DNA of 64,000 nucleotides from Chlorocebus sabaeus. Lineage: Eukaryota; Chordata; Mammalia; Primates; Cercopithecidae. The notes below the pieces were generated by a model, which worked only from the letters and a program-made list of their open reading frames with translations, made no database searches and had not been told where the DNA came from. The stretch is from contig NC_132911.1 of assembly GCF_047675955.1 (NCBI RefSeq), positions 77,765,208 to 77,829,207 on the forward strand. Reading direction: 5' to 3'. This document shows positions 47,263-58,841 of this stretch, piece by piece; within the stretch, counting starts at the first letter, position 1; each line of letters opens with the position of its first letter. Position numbers and translations under genes: made by a program.

Positions 47263-47573
47263 TTTTTTGTTTGTTTTGTTTTTTCCCCCTAGACAGAGTT
47301 TTGCTCTTGTTGCCCAGGCTGGAGTGCAATGGTACGACCTTGGCTCACTGCAACCCCCACCTCCCAGGTTCAAGTGATTCTCCTGCCTCAGCCTCTCCAG
47401 TAGCTGCGATTACAGGTGCCTGCCACCACACCCAGCTAATTTTTTGTATTTTTAGTAGAGATGGGGTTTCACCATGTTGACCAAGCTGGTCTCGAACTCC
47501 TGACCTCAGGTGATCCACCCACCTCAGCCTCCCAAAGTGCTGGGGTTACAGGCATGAGTCACTGCACCTGGCC
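47263..47573 (-). repeat. Alu SINE
   Basis: Antisense Alu with duplications 'ccacagat' at 47255-47262 and 47574-47581. Confidence 0.96.
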
Positions 47574-47581
47574 CCACAGAT

Positions 47582-48045
47582 GGTTTTAATATAAACTTTG
47601 CTAATCTGGTTCTCTGCATGGGGAGAGTAACCAAGGCAGAATTTCTTCGACTGCATACTGTTAGCCATCCTCATTTATTTAATACTCACTACAAGCTAAA
47701 GGAGAAAGTGAACATTTCAGTTTTTTAATGCAGTCAAGTAGTTTCTACAAACAAGAAATTATTAAACTGTTTCTAAAGTTCAAAAAAAAACTTTTTGGAG
47801 TCTCAAGTAGCTGATAAAACTAACTAGAACTGATGTGACAAAACAACTGAACACAATAAATTTGAAACCATAGGAACTTTGAGAATTTATTCAAAGCAGT
47901 CAACAACGGAGACCACAGACATTCCTCGTTGCATAAATTACACTATGGAATTACAGATTTTTAAGGAACTATCTGATGGAAATAGTTTTACAAAAGGCTC
48001 TCAGACCTAACGTATATGACTCAAGTTTGAAGTTCTGAATGCATC
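47582..48045. other. Intronic, nothing recognised
   Basis: UBE2W intron sequence between two Alus, with no supported feature. Confidence 0.5.
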
Positions 48046-48057
48046 AGAAACAGTCTT

Positions 48058-48348
48058 TTTTTTGAGACGGAGTCTCGCACTGTTGCCCAGGCTGGAGTGC
48101 AATGGCACGATCTCTGCTCACTGCAAGCTCTGCCTCCTGGGTTCACACGATTCTCCTGCCTCAGCCTTCCATAGTAGCTGGGATTACAGGCACACACCAC
48201 CACGCCTGGCTAATTTTTTGTATTTTTAGTAGAGATGGGGTTTCACTATACATTGGCCAGACAGGTCTCAAACTCATGACCTTGTGATCCGCCCACCTCA
48301 GCCTCCCAGAGTGCTGGGATTACAGGTGTGAGCCACCGCAACCAGACT
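48058..48348 (-). repeat. Alu SINE
   Basis: Antisense Alu with duplications 'agaaacagtctt' (48046-48057) and 'agaagcagtctt' (48349-48360), one change. Confidence 0.96.
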
Positions 48349-48622
48349 AGAAGCAGTCTTTAATTATTACTACATTTCCAAACTTCTCCTGAGCAGTATG
48401 GTTTATTCAAAAGCAAGTGAGAGCTAAGAGAGAAATAACTGTGCTCAGGGTGTGTATCATTTTGGAGGTAAGTATGTTTATCCCACAACCAACCTAAAAT
48501 TTTAAGCAGGCCAATCTCTGGGTAACTTTTGGGTACTGTGAATGTAGTGCCTTTCATAAAACTACTAAAATCTAAACTGAAAGCCACCATAGTGATAAAA
48601 ATCAAAAATAAGAATGAACAGG

Positions 48623-48928
48623 GGCTGGGGATGGTGACTCGCACCTGTAATCCTAGCACTTTGGGAGGTCAATGTAGGAGGATCACTTGAGCCCTGGAGT
48701 TCAAGACCAGCCTGGGCAACAAAGCAAGATCCCATCCCTTAAAAAAAAAAAAAATAGTAACTAGCCGCATGTGGTGGCATGCTCCTGTAGTCCCAACTAC
48801 TCAGGAGGCTAAGGTGAGAGGACTGTTTGAGCCAGGAGTCTGAGGTTGCAGTTGAGTTATGATAGCCTATGGCACTTCAGCCTGAGCAACAGAGTGAGAC
48901 CCTGTCTTGGAAAAAAAAAAAAAAAAAA
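48623..48928 (+). repeat. Old Alu SINE
   Basis: AluJ-like, 'ggctggggatggtgactc' to 'gaccctgtcttgg' plus an A run. The right arm has the variant 'agttatgatagcctatggca'. Confidence 0.93.
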
Positions 48929-50307
48929 CCCGCTCAAATTTGGTGTAGTCAGAGAAATAGCTCAATATTATAGTTGCCAATATTTACAATGACTTAATAA
49001 AAATCAATAATTGAAAGTAGACTTATAATTGTACACTTCTATATAAAATAATTGTACACTTCTATACAAAATACAGTTTACCAAAAACCTCTGCATTATT
49101 GCTAAGAACAAAACAAATGATGGATATCAGGTAACTTTCTAATATGAAATTCAAGAATTTTCAAACATCAAGCCCAATACTGAAAGACCTTATGGTACTG
49201 AGATCTTACCACAAAGGAGGCGCCCTACTGTTCAGACTAGAGGTGTAGAGGTAGTTAGAAAGTCAATCACCTAATATGGTGTCAAGCTAGGTCAAAACAC
49301 AGTATATACAAATGAACAGTAAAAAACAGAATATAATTATAAAAGCCAATTTACGATATGGATACCAAGGTTTTTCCAGGGACAGTATAAGGAAAATATG
49401 TTCTCTGATTACAATTATTATAAGATAGTACTTAATGCAGATGATGGTACTTAATGTGTAACTACATAAACTGAACGTACAAGCCATCAGTTTACTGTTG
49501 TAATGGAAACTAAATCAGATATTTATATATAACATATAGGTAGTCTACCATAAATGGTATTTGATAAAAATGACTGGAGATTGGAATCTTAGCATAGCTT
49601 TCAATTCAATTATCTCTTTTTAGTCCTCTCATATATACCAGCAAGCATCCATAAGTGTTCCCTGATATTCTATAATAACCAGTGACATGCAGCAACAGTG
49701 CAAAGACAAAATTATTGGACACACAAAACTAAACTTGGATTGCCTTGGATGGTAATCATTCTCTTCCCTTTATATTCTATGTTCTTTTAGCCTACTAATC
49801 TAATCCTCTATCTTCTTTCTCCGTGACCCCCCAGGCTTCAGTGAACAGGGTTCACCGTTCACCTTCTTGTCAGGTGTCCAAGATGCTTGACAATTGAAGG
49901 CAATAAAAATTGTTATTCAAAGACTTTGGAAAGCTTGAACATCACCCTATGAAAACCATGGAAAACCAGTCCAGGAAAAAAAGACAAGATTAGGACATCA
50001 TGAAGACAGGTTCTGGATCTCTGCAATGAATGAGTTTTGAGCAACAGAAAAGGGTCTGTGGTAAGGAGGCATGAATAGGAGTGGGGAATGAGGATGAAGA
50101 GGAAGGCAATTACTCTTTTGCCTCAGTACTTCTAAAGCTTTATAATCAAGACAATTGTACTTTCAGCACCACTCTTAGCAACAAAACGGCTTCAAATCAA
50201 AAAGACACTGCCCCCTTCCCTCTCTTCCCTCTAAAATAAACATTTTCCCTATTTCTAAAATACTGAAGACGTTTTCATCAAAATTTAGGTGAAAATCTCT
50301 AAAACAA
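48929..50307. other. Intronic, nothing recognised except a short duplication
   Basis: UBE2W intron without Alus. Contains a 23-bp tandem duplication at 49027-49072, listed separately. Confidence 0.5.
49027..49072 (+). repeat. 23-bp tandem duplication
   Basis: Units 49027-49049 and 49050-49072 share 'aattgtacacttctata' and differ at one base near the end. Confidence 0.93.
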
Positions 50308-50552
50308 GGCCGGGCATGGAGTCTCAAGCCTGTAATCCCAGCAGTTTGCGAGGCCGAGGTGGGTGGATCACCTGAGGTCAGGAGTTTGGGACCAGCCTGG
50401 CCAACATGGTGAAATCCTGTCTTTACATAAAAACTACAAAATATTAGCTGAGCCCGAGAGGCGAAGGTTGCAGTGAGCTGAGATCACGCCATTGCACTCC
50501 AGCCTGAGCAACAAGAGCAAGACTCCATCTCAAAAAAAAAAAAAAAAAAAAA
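50308..50552 (+). repeat. Alu SINE with internal deletion
   Basis: 'ggccgggcatggagtctc' to an A22 tail. The right monomer jumps from 'attagctgagccc' to 'gagaggcgaaggttgcag', losing about 55 bp. Confidence 0.93.
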
Positions 50553-50603
50553 ATCTCAAAAATAACAACCCTGTATAACTGGGACATTTAAAGGTAGTAT
50601 AAA

Positions 50604-50904
50604 GCCGGACACGGTGGCTCACATCTGTCATCCCAGCACTTTGGGAGGCCAAGGCAGGTGGATCACTTGAGGTTAGGAGTTCCAGACCAGCCTGGCCAAC
50701 ATGGCAAAATCTCATCTCCACTAAAAACACAAAAATGAGCTGGGTGTTGTGGTGTGCATCTGTAATCCCAGCTACTCTAGAGGCTGAGGCAGGAGAATCG
50801 TTTGAACCCGGGAGGCAGTGGTTGCAGTGAGCCAAGATCGCGCCACTGCACTCCAGCCTGGGCAACAGAGTGAGACTCTGTCTCAATAAAAAATAAATAA
50901 AAGT
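50604..50904 (+). repeat. Alu SINE
   Basis: Full-length, 'gccggacacggtggctc' to an (AAAT)-type tail. Second of three head-to-tail Alus. Confidence 0.95.
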
Positions 50905-51205
50905 GGCCGGGCATGGTGGCTCACGCCTATTAATCTCAGCACTTTGGGAGGCTGAGGTGGGCAGATTACAAGGTCAGGAGTTCGAGACCAGCCTGGCCAA
51001 CATGGGGAAACTCCATTTCTACTAAAGATACAAAAGAAAATTAGCTGGGCGTGGTGGTGCACACCTGTAATCCCAGCTACTGGCAGGAGAATTGCTTGAA
51101 CCTGGAAGGCGGAGGCTGTGATAAGCCAAGATCGTGCCACTGCACTGAAGCCTGGGCGACAGGGCGAGACTCCATCTCAATAATAATAATAATAAATAAA
51201 TATAA
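50905..51205 (+). repeat. Alu SINE with (AAT)n tail
   Basis: Third of three consecutive same-strand Alus, 'ggccgggcatggtggctc' to (AAT)n. A small deletion in the right arm ('gctactggcaggagaattg'). Confidence 0.95.
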
Positions 51206-51361
51206 TACAGATGTATTTCAGATTTGTTTCACTCAAATAGAATGCTTTAACAGAGGAAAGGGGTACAAATACTGGATATGTAAAGGAACAGAAGAACTTT
51301 CTCTTGGATGTAGAAAGGAAAAGTAGTAAGAGTCAAGATACTAAGCTTGAGGACTTCAGAG

Positions 51362-51658
51362 ATTTTTTTTGTTTTGTTTGGAGATGGAGTCTCCCTCTGT
51401 CGCCAGGCTGGAATGCAGTGGCACGATCTCGGCTCACTGCAACCTCCACCTTCCAGGTTCAAGCAATTCTTCTGCCTCAGCCTGCCGAATAGCTGGGACT
51501 ACAGGTGCACACCACCATGCCCAGCTAATTTTTGCATTTTTAGTATGGGTTTCACCATGTTGGCCAGGCTAGTCTCCAACTCCTGACCTCAAGTGACCTG
51601 TCTGCCTTGGCCTCCCAAAGTGCTGGGATTACAGGCATAAGCCACCACGCCCAGTTGT
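51362..51658 (-). repeat. Alu SINE
   Basis: Antisense Alu with perfect 11-bp duplications 'ggacttcagag' at 51351-51361 and 51659-51669. Confidence 0.96.
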
Positions 51659-51779
51659 GGACTTCAGAGTTTTGACGGAGATGGGCCATCCCTCCTAGTA
51701 CCTATGATAGAAACGTCAAGCTTCTTTCACACTGTAATATCCTTTTTGATGAGCCCCAAAATAACCTTCCTCTCTCATC

Positions 51780-53260
51780 TCCTGCTGTAATCCCCCATAT
51801 ATCGACACATAAAACTATAAAAGCCTATCCTCACAAATGTGAGGAGGCCAAGTCCTTTCACACCTTGCCCTATACTTTTCACATAAACTCTTTTTGTCCT
51901 TTAAGGCCCAGTTCTACCAGTTCAAGTAAGTTTTTCTTTGCCCCCTTAGAGTATTCTAAATTGGTTGCTTTCCCTTTTGCTCCCAAGGCATACAATTCAC
52001 ACTTCAGTTAATTGTGTGTACAGCTGCATATGCCAAAAATCATGGAGTCTTCCTTGACTCCTCCTTCAGTCATACTCCAAATTAATCCATTAATAAATCC
52101 TGTTGATTCAACCTTTAAAACAGGTCCAAAACATGACCACCTTCCAAAACGTCCACTGCTACCCTTCTGGTGCAAGTCACCATGATCTCTCACCTGGGTT
52201 ACTTTAATGGCCTATCTGATCTCCTTGCACCTTTATGCCCTGAACAGTTTATACGCCATACAACAGCCAGACTGTTCCCTTTAACTTTAAACAGGACTAC
52301 ATCGTTCCTCTGCTCAAAACCTTCCAAAGGCTTCCAAAGGCTCCCCCTTCTCACTAAGAGTAAAGAGTCAAAATTCTTAAAATGGGCTATACAATCCGTG
52401 ATGACCCCTCCAGCCCAAATGATCTCTCTGACTAATACAGTCTGGATATTCGTCCCCTCCAAATCTCATGTTGAAATGTAACCCCCAATGTTGGAGGTGG
52501 GGCCTGGTGGGAGGTGTTTGGGTCACTCGGGGTGGGTGCTCTCATGAATGGCCTGGTGATGTCCTCAACAGTGAATGAGTTCTCGTGAGATCTGGTTGTT
52601 TGAAAATGTGTGGCACCTCGCCACTGACTCTTGCTCCCACTCTCGCCATGTGAGACACCTGCTCCCTCTTCACCTTCTGCCATGACAGTAAGCATCTTGA
52701 GGCCATCACCAGAAGCAGATGGTGGCACTATGCTTCTTGTACAGCCTGCAGAAATGTGAACCAATTAAACCTCTTTTCTTTATAAATTACCCAGCATCAG
52801 GTATTTCTTTATGGCAGTGCAAAAATGGCCTAATACACTGACCTCGGCCTTACACTCCCCTTCCTGTTTATACAACACTCCAGGGACCTGTCCTGCATAT
52901 TCCAGATTTAGAGCCTTTGCATTTTGTCTTCACCTGTTCTTTCTCTCAACTCTTTCAAATGGTTTATTCCTGTACATCTTTCAGATCTCTCCTCCAATGT
53001 CACCTGCTCAGTGAAATCTTTCCCAATGGCTTTATTCAGTATTTCAACACCCTTGTCTCCCCTTCTGTACTTTTCCCCCACCATCTTCCATACTATATGT
53101 ATTTTACTCATTGCTTACTGTCTCTTCCCACAAGAATGCAAACTCCATGTAAGCAAGATTGTTGTTGCTGTTGCAGTTTTGACCCTCATTGAATTACCAG
53201 CACCCAGCACAGTGTTTGTCCCATGATACAGCCTCAAGAAATATGGGATGAATATTTACC
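51780..53260 (+). mobile_element. LINE-2 fragment split by a solo LTR
   Basis: Follows the L2 3' end: 'ccttgactcctccttcag', 'cctctgctcaaaaccttcca', 'ctaagagtaaagagtcaaaa', then after the LTR 'gcctttgcattttgtcttc', 'caatgtcacctgctcagtga', 'gcaaactccatgtaagca' and 'cacccagcacagtgtttgtc'. Non-coding and ancient. The 5' limit is uncertain; the part from about 52060 is the most convincing. Confidence 0.8.
52433..52837 (+). mobile_element. MaLR (MST-type) solo LTR nested in L2
   Basis: 'taatacagtctggatattcg', 'ggaggtgtttgggtcac', 'tctcgtgagatctggttgtt', 'ttctgccatgacagtaag', 'accaattaaacctcttttc' and the end 'cctaataca'. 5-bp duplications 'ctgac' at 52428-52432 and 52838-52842. About 405 bp, related to the LTR at 33240. 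No internal region. Confidence 0.92.
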
Positions 53261-53804
53261 TATCCAAATACTAAACAGATTATAAACTGTTTAAAGGCAG
53301 GCCCAATGCCTTTTAAATCTCTGTACTCTCTCCCCTCTCTCAAGAAACAGTATTTGATACACAATACATGCCCAATACATGTTGAATTAACCAACCATTT
53401 ACCTTTATCCTAGCATAAGGAAACAGAATATACAGAAAGATACTTTCTGTATGGCTGACAGTAAATGTACATTAGTGGCAAGCAGTGATGAAAAGATGCC
53501 TCATCTCTGTTTCCATATTAACTGACTAATTGTTTGTTGTTATTCTTTCTTTTAAGGCAAATGACTGAGCCAAACATATTTGAGATAGGTAACTTTTTCA
53601 TTATAAGGCAGGACACAACATGAGACATAAAATATATCTGGTAGGAGGAAAAACACAACAAACCATAATGGTGTGTAACAGTCTTACCGATCTCATTTAA
53701 AGGTACAAAAGCAGTAATTTCACAATGAGATTGATCTATTCTAGAAATATTTTCCAAATTCTACTCTTGTAACTAGTGATAAACTCAGTATTGCTCATTG
53801 CATG
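53261..53804. other. Intronic, nothing recognised
   Basis: UBE2W intron sequence with no supported feature. Confidence 0.5.
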
Positions 53805-53819
53805 GAAAGATGAAAGACT

Positions 53820-53941
53820 TCTTTTTCTTTCTTTTTTTTTAGAGATGGGGTTGCCCTTTGTTGCCCAGGCTGGTGAAGTGATCCACCTGCCTTGGCCTTT
53901 CAAAGTGCCTAGATTACAGGCATGAGTACCATGCCCAGCCA
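53820..53941 (-). repeat. Short Alu (deleted, monomer-sized)
   Basis: Poly-T, 'agagatggggttgcc', 'tgttgcccaggctggtgaag' and 'attacaggcatgag' to 'catgcccagcc': about 120 bp. Perfect 15-bp duplications 'gaaagatgaaagact' at 53805-53819 and 53942-53956 show it inserted at or near this size. Confidence 0.94.
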
Positions 53942-54305
53942 GAAAGATGAAAGACTAATTTATCTAACAAGTGCTAATGCTACAGAGTTTCATCAAATAA
54001 AATTTTGGGGGAATTTTACTGCCCTAGAGGACTGGTTCCAGCCACTTTCCCAGGGCAGTGGATCTCTGGAAAGTTTCAGTTATTGGAAAAATCTTGAAGT
54101 CTATAAGCCCATCAAACACTGATGTTTGACTCCTTATAATTATGTTAAAACTATATAGATTATGTATAAATACCTTTTAAAAAATTTTGAAGTATTACTG
54201 GCCTAACAGTAGTGCTGCCATTTTCCCAATCAATGGATATTAGAATATACAACCTCTATGCCATGTGAGGGGCTACAGAATTCACTGATATTAAAAAGGA
54301 ATCCT

Positions 54306-54803
54306 CACTGGGCGTGCCTATGATACCAGTACTCTGACAGGCCGAGGCGGGCGGATCACTTGAGGACAGGAGTTCAAGACCGGCTGGACCAACATGGCGA
54401 AACTTTGTCTCTACTACCAAAAATACAAAAAAAAATTAGCTGGGCATGGTGGTGCATACCTGTAGTTGCAGATACTCAGAGTGGCTGAGGTGGGAGGACG
54501 GTTTAAGCCCAGGAAGCAGAGGTTGCAGTGAGCAGAGATAGCACCACTGCACTCCAGCCTGGGCAACAGAGAGAGACTCTATCTCAAAAAAATAAAAACA
54601 AACAAACAAAAAAACAAAATAAAAAAACCAAGCTAGGCATGGTGGCACATGGCTGTGTCCCTGCTACTCTGGAGGCTGAGGTGGAAGGATCATTTGAGCC
54701 CAGGAGTTGGAGGCTGCAGTGAGCTATGATTACACCACAGCACAGGCAGATGACAGAGGGAGACTCTGTCTCCACCCCACCCACCCCACCAAACAGTAAA
54801 TTA
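54306..54803 (+). repeat. Trimeric (left-right-right) Alu
   Basis: Left monomer (54306-54420), right monomer (54435-54600) and a second right monomer (54632-54770), joined by A/C-rich linkers. One outer duplication 'aaaaaggaatcct' (54293-54305 and 54804-54816) encloses all three. Same design and nearly the same length as the element at 7724-8216. Confidence 0.85.
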
Positions 54804-54954
54804 AAAAAGGAATCCTTATATTTCAAAAAGAGCGAGAATAACTGGCTTAGAGCTTTCAAAGGTATCATTCATTCCATATATAATCTTTCACTTTCAGAGA
54901 GAAAATTACTACATAGATAAATAGGCATTTTTTCCCATACTGGTACTCTCATCT

Positions 54955-55135
54955 AATTGGCAGTATGGCAAAGGAGGAAAGGAAAGACTTGGGTTTGAGT
55001 CTTGATTGTTCTATAAACTAGGTATTAAAACGTGAACAAGGCACTTCACTTCTACAAGTTTCAATTTCTTCACATATAAAATGAGGATGAATCTACCTTC
55101 CCTAACCACTTCATTAAAAGATGTTAGAAGACAAA
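54955..55135 (+). repeat. MIR SINE
   Basis: 'cagtatggcaaaggagga', 'cttgggtttgagtcttga', 'caaggcacttcacttctaca' and 'cacatataaaatgaggatg' follow the MIR core. Diverged. Confidence 0.65.
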
Positions 55136-55336
55136 ATCAGAATGGAAGTTAAATTATGAAGTACTATAGAAATATTACCATAAAGAATGCATGCAGGTGC
55201 AGAAAAAGTTAAATTTGGATGTGACTATACAGGGACTTGAATGCCAGGCTAAAAACTTGATTCCATAGGAAATAAAGAAACATTAAGAGGTTTTACTGTG
55301 AGGGGGTGGGGAATTCTGGGGATGGTGGAGTGAGAC

Positions 55337-55421
55337 TGTGTGTGTGTATATGTGGGGGGCGGTGGAGTGGGTGGGTGTCTGTGTATGTGTATGTGTGTGT
55401 GTGCATGTGCATGTGTGTGGT
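55337..55421. repeat. GT-rich tract with G runs
   Basis: (TG)n, then 'tatgtggggggcggtgg', then (TG)n with TA and CA interruptions. Alternating purine-pyrimidine flanks a G-rich core. Confidence 0.88.
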
Positions 55422-55543
55422 ATGTAACCAATGAGATAATTGTGCCTTCAAAGAAATCTAATGGCACCGTGAAAGGATGCACAGGAATCCAAAGAACTAA
55501 AAGTTACTGTAATAGTTCAATTAAAAGATAAAAACCTGGACTA

Positions 55544-55870
55544 GGCCAGGCATGGTGGCTCACACATGTAATCCCAGCACTTTGGGAGGCCAAGGAGGTG
55601 GGCTGATCGCTTGAGCCCAGGAGCTCGAGACTAGTCTGGGCAATATGGCAAGACCCCATCTCTACAAAAAATATAAAAATTAGCTGGGAGTGGTGGCATG
55701 CACCTGTAGTCCCAGCTGCTTGGGAAGCTGATATGGGAGGATCACTTGAACCCAGGTGGCAGCGGTTGCAGTGAGCCAAGACTGCGCCACTGCACTCCAA
55801 CCTGGGTGACAAAGTGAGACTGTCTCAAAAACAACAAAACAAAAACAAACAACCAAAAAACCACACTACA
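55544..55870 (+). repeat. Alu SINE
   Basis: Full-length, 'ggccaggcatggtggctc' to 'gtgagactgtctc' with an (AAAAC)n tail. Confidence 0.94.
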
Positions 55871-56330
55871 GCACTGACATTAAGAAAAGAGTGGGCTACC
55901 TTTCAAATGTAGGAAGGAGGGGTGTGGAAAAGAGAAAAACTGAACACAAAATAGATAGGTGGACAGTAACCCAGGATAAAGAAAAACAAAATGTGCTTTG
56001 TTATTGGAAAGGTCAAATTTAGTTGTGTTAAATTTGAGATGTCTGGAGGTACTCAAGTATTTCAACAATGGTATGAAATTAAGCCTTAAAAAAAGAGGTG
56101 TTTCCAGAGCTGTAGATCTGAGTTAGCTGCTTAAAGTATTGAAGGTAAAAGAAGAGTGAGAAGAGTAACACAGTGCTGAATAAAGAACCTGGATAACACC
56201 AATGTTAGAAGAGCAGGTAGAAATAAAATCAGGGAAGGAGGATAAAATGAATTTGAAGTAGGATGATAGGGAGAATTTATAACAAATGCTTAACTTACAG
56301 AAATATTAAAGAAGAAATTCAACATAATGT

Positions 56331-57590
56331 TTAAGTTTGATATTTGATTTAGAATTCAATATTAAGGAAAGAGTTTAGAGAACACGTTTTTGACTTGGTT
56401 TCATGCTTATAGAAATATTATTTTCCTCTGGTGAAAAATTGGTAAGTTCCCAGAGTAAGCCTTCCCCCAATATCTCCCTAGTCAAAAGCTTCTGAGTTGG
56501 TGTGAAATATCCTTCCTTCCCATACCATCAATGAACTTAGATGAATGTAGACAAATAGGCTGATTGATGAAAACAGACTGAGATCCAGTTGTCTCCACAC
56601 ATTTATAGTCAGAAATGATGCTGACCAGCCAGAAAACAACAGAAGTGATAACAATCTTCTGGAGAGAAGATATTTGTTTTGACTTTTTGTTATATACAAA
56701 TGCTTACTATAGACATCCAGAGGTGGTCACAACAGCATAATCCCTTTCACTTTAATTTTTATGAAAATGATAAAAATAAGTCCTAAAAGTCTTAGTAGTT
56801 TTCTGCTCACATGAAAATTTTAGAACTTAAGGAGTCAGTATCCATTTAAATCTATGCTTTAAAACAATTACCTCTTTACTTATAGCATGATACAGTAACT
56901 GACTTCTATCTCTTCTCTTACATAACTAAGAAAAGATTAAGCTGTGTTTGGTATATTGTTTAAAGTGGCAATGAAATAAGATTTTCCCCCAAATAGTACA
57001 CTTTAGCACCTACAAGCTAAATTTTCAGTATCTGGGAAATATTTCAGGTATATGGTTCTATTTTACAGAATAGCTCATTTGCTAGCAATACTAGAGAGAG
57101 TTGGCATTACGTCTTATCATTTTAGCCAACGGATCTCACAAGCCTCAAATTTTAAAAATGAAGTGCTTTGTTACAATAATTCTCTGAAGAATAAGTAATT
57201 ATAGTAACTCATTTACTTATATTACCAAGCCAGAAACCTGGAGGTCATCCTACAGTCTTCCTTTCTCTAATCTCTGATTAATCATTTACCATAGTTAAAC
57301 AGCTCTCAAGAAACATTCCTCTACCACCATTATCCCTTGTCTAAGTATTAAGTTATTAACTAAACTGACTGGGCATCAAATTATAATAAACAGACTTTGG
57401 GCCAATGTTTAGATATTTAACATCTGGTGATGTACTCTGCCATTCCAGTACTAAAAGGCTGCAAAGACAGCATGTCAATGCAAAATCAAAGTACTCCTTC
57501 CAACAGAGAACTTTTCTCTTCACCATGTGATTCTATCATCTGACCTAGGAGAGGTGCCTCCAGTTATTCCAAAATGCCAACTTCTCCAAT
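56331..57590. other. Intronic, nothing recognised
   Basis: UBE2W intron sequence, AT-rich, with no supported feature. Confidence 0.5.
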
Positions 57591-57599
57591 GGCCTAGAG

Positions 57600-57927
57600 C
57601 AGTGGTCCCCAATCTTTTTGGCACAAGGGACCGGTTTGGTGGAAGACAATTTTTCCACGGATGGGGTTGGGGGTTGGATGATGGTTTTGGGATGAAAGTG
57701 TTCCATCTCAGATCATCAGGCATTAGATTCTCATAAGGAGCGTACTATCTAGAGCCCTCGCATGTGCAGTTCACAATAAGGCTTGTACTCCTATGCAAAT
57801 CTAATGTCACTGCTGATCTGACAGGAGGCGGAGCTCACGCAGTAATGGTGCTCACCTCCTGTGTGGCCCGACTCCTAACAGGCCAGGGACCAGTACCAGT
57901 CCACAGCACAGGGGTTGGGGACCCCTG
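57600..57927 (+). mobile_element. Complete non-autonomous hAT element (MITE)
   Basis: Left end 'cagtggtccccaa' and right end 'ttggggacccctg' are inverted repeats differing at one base. 8-bp duplications 'gcctagag' (57592-57599) and 'gtctagag' (57928-57935) fit the hAT superfamily. 328 bp, non-coding, and locally GC-rich with CpGs. Family name not given. Confidence 0.88.
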
Positions 57928-58188
57928 GTCTAGAGGCCTGGTTAGATTTCTATTCCCTTTTCTGCTAGTATTTATGGATAAGAAACAAACAATTTTAGAC
58001 GCAAAATGCAGTAAAGCCCTAATCCCAATATTAAGTGTAATGTTCATATCTTGATTATATTACGAATAAGGAAATAACAAATCCATCTACATACGTATAA
58101 ATGATTTATATGTTTTTACTGAGTCAAACATCTCTGGCATTTAACTATCTAAAAATACAAAAAAAAAAATTTAAAGCAAGGCAATTAC

Positions 58189-58291
58189 CTGAGGAGAGTC
58201 AAAAGGATATCGACTACTAAATTTAAATAGAAGTTGAAATTTTTCCCCTTCATATAAGGTACCTGGTGCACCTTCCATGTCTACAATCCAC
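58189..58291 (-). CDS. UBE2W: UBE2W coding exon, residues 36-70
   Basis: Acceptor 'tttctattctag' (AG at 58293-58292), donor CAG|GTAATT at 58188. The first base completes Gln36, then 34 codons from Trp-Ile-Val-Asp to Asp-Ser-Pro-Gln. This is the N-terminal half of the UBC fold, with Tyr-Pro-Phe-Asp-Ser-Pro as in the conserved Y-P-x-x-P-P region of E2s. 103 bp, phase 2 in and 0 out. Confidence 0.97.
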
Positions 58292-58354
58292 CTAGAATAG
58301 AAAAGGCAAATTAAAAACTTAAGATATTGGGGTAAGGAGGAGAAAAGAGGACAC

Positions 58355-58520
58355 CAAGTACTTCCTGTACACTAAGCACTGGGACAAGAGTTGTTTATGT
58401 GTAACAGCACATGCCAGCCTCCCAATAACTCTCTCACTGTTAATTCTCATGACCTTCTCTGACATTCAGGGGTGAAACCACCAGATCAAGGTCAGACAGC
58501 TAGCAAAAGATAGGTCTAAA
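58355..58520 (-). repeat. MIR SINE
   Basis: 'gtacactaagcactgggaca', 'taattctcatgacc' and 'aaggtcagacagctagcaa' match the antisense MIR core in order. Confidence 0.6.
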
Positions 58521-58544
58521 AAAGCAAACAAAATAAAAACCCAA

Positions 58545-58841
58545 GGCCAGGCGCGGTGGCTCACGCCTGTAATCCCAGAACTTTGGGAGGCTGAGGCAGG
58601 TGGATCACGAGGTCAGGAGTTTGAGACCAGCCTGACCAACATGGTGAAACTGGTCTCTACTAAAAATACAAAAATTAGCTGGGCGTGGTGGCGTGCACCT
58701 GTAATCCCAGCTACTCAGGAGGCTGAGGCAGGAGAATCACTTGAACCCGGGAGGCAGAGGTTGCAGTGAGTCAAGATCATGCCACTGCACTCCAGCCTGG
58801 GCTACAGAGCAAGACTGTCTCAAAATAAACAAACAAACAAA
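58545..58841 (+). repeat. Alu SINE
   Basis: Full-length and fairly little diverged, 'ggccaggcgcggtggctc' to (AAAC)n, 250 bp upstream (transcript sense) of UBE2W exon 58189-58291. Confidence 0.95.

Larger units (their letters stand above)
55140..56330 (+). repeat. Possible ancient repeat around an Alu
   Basis: 'ggacttgaatgccaggctaa', 'gtaatagttcaattaaaag', 'gagatgtctggaggtactc' and 'taaagaacctggataacacc' resemble in order a common ancient mammalian repeat. I cannot name it. An Alu (55544-55870) and a GT-rich tract interrupt it. Confidence 0.35.

Noticed and set aside
52170..53226. Cluster of 60-110 codon ORFs on both strands
   Set aside because: They fall in an L2 fragment and an MST-type LTR, and none shows reverse transcriptase or other protein motifs.
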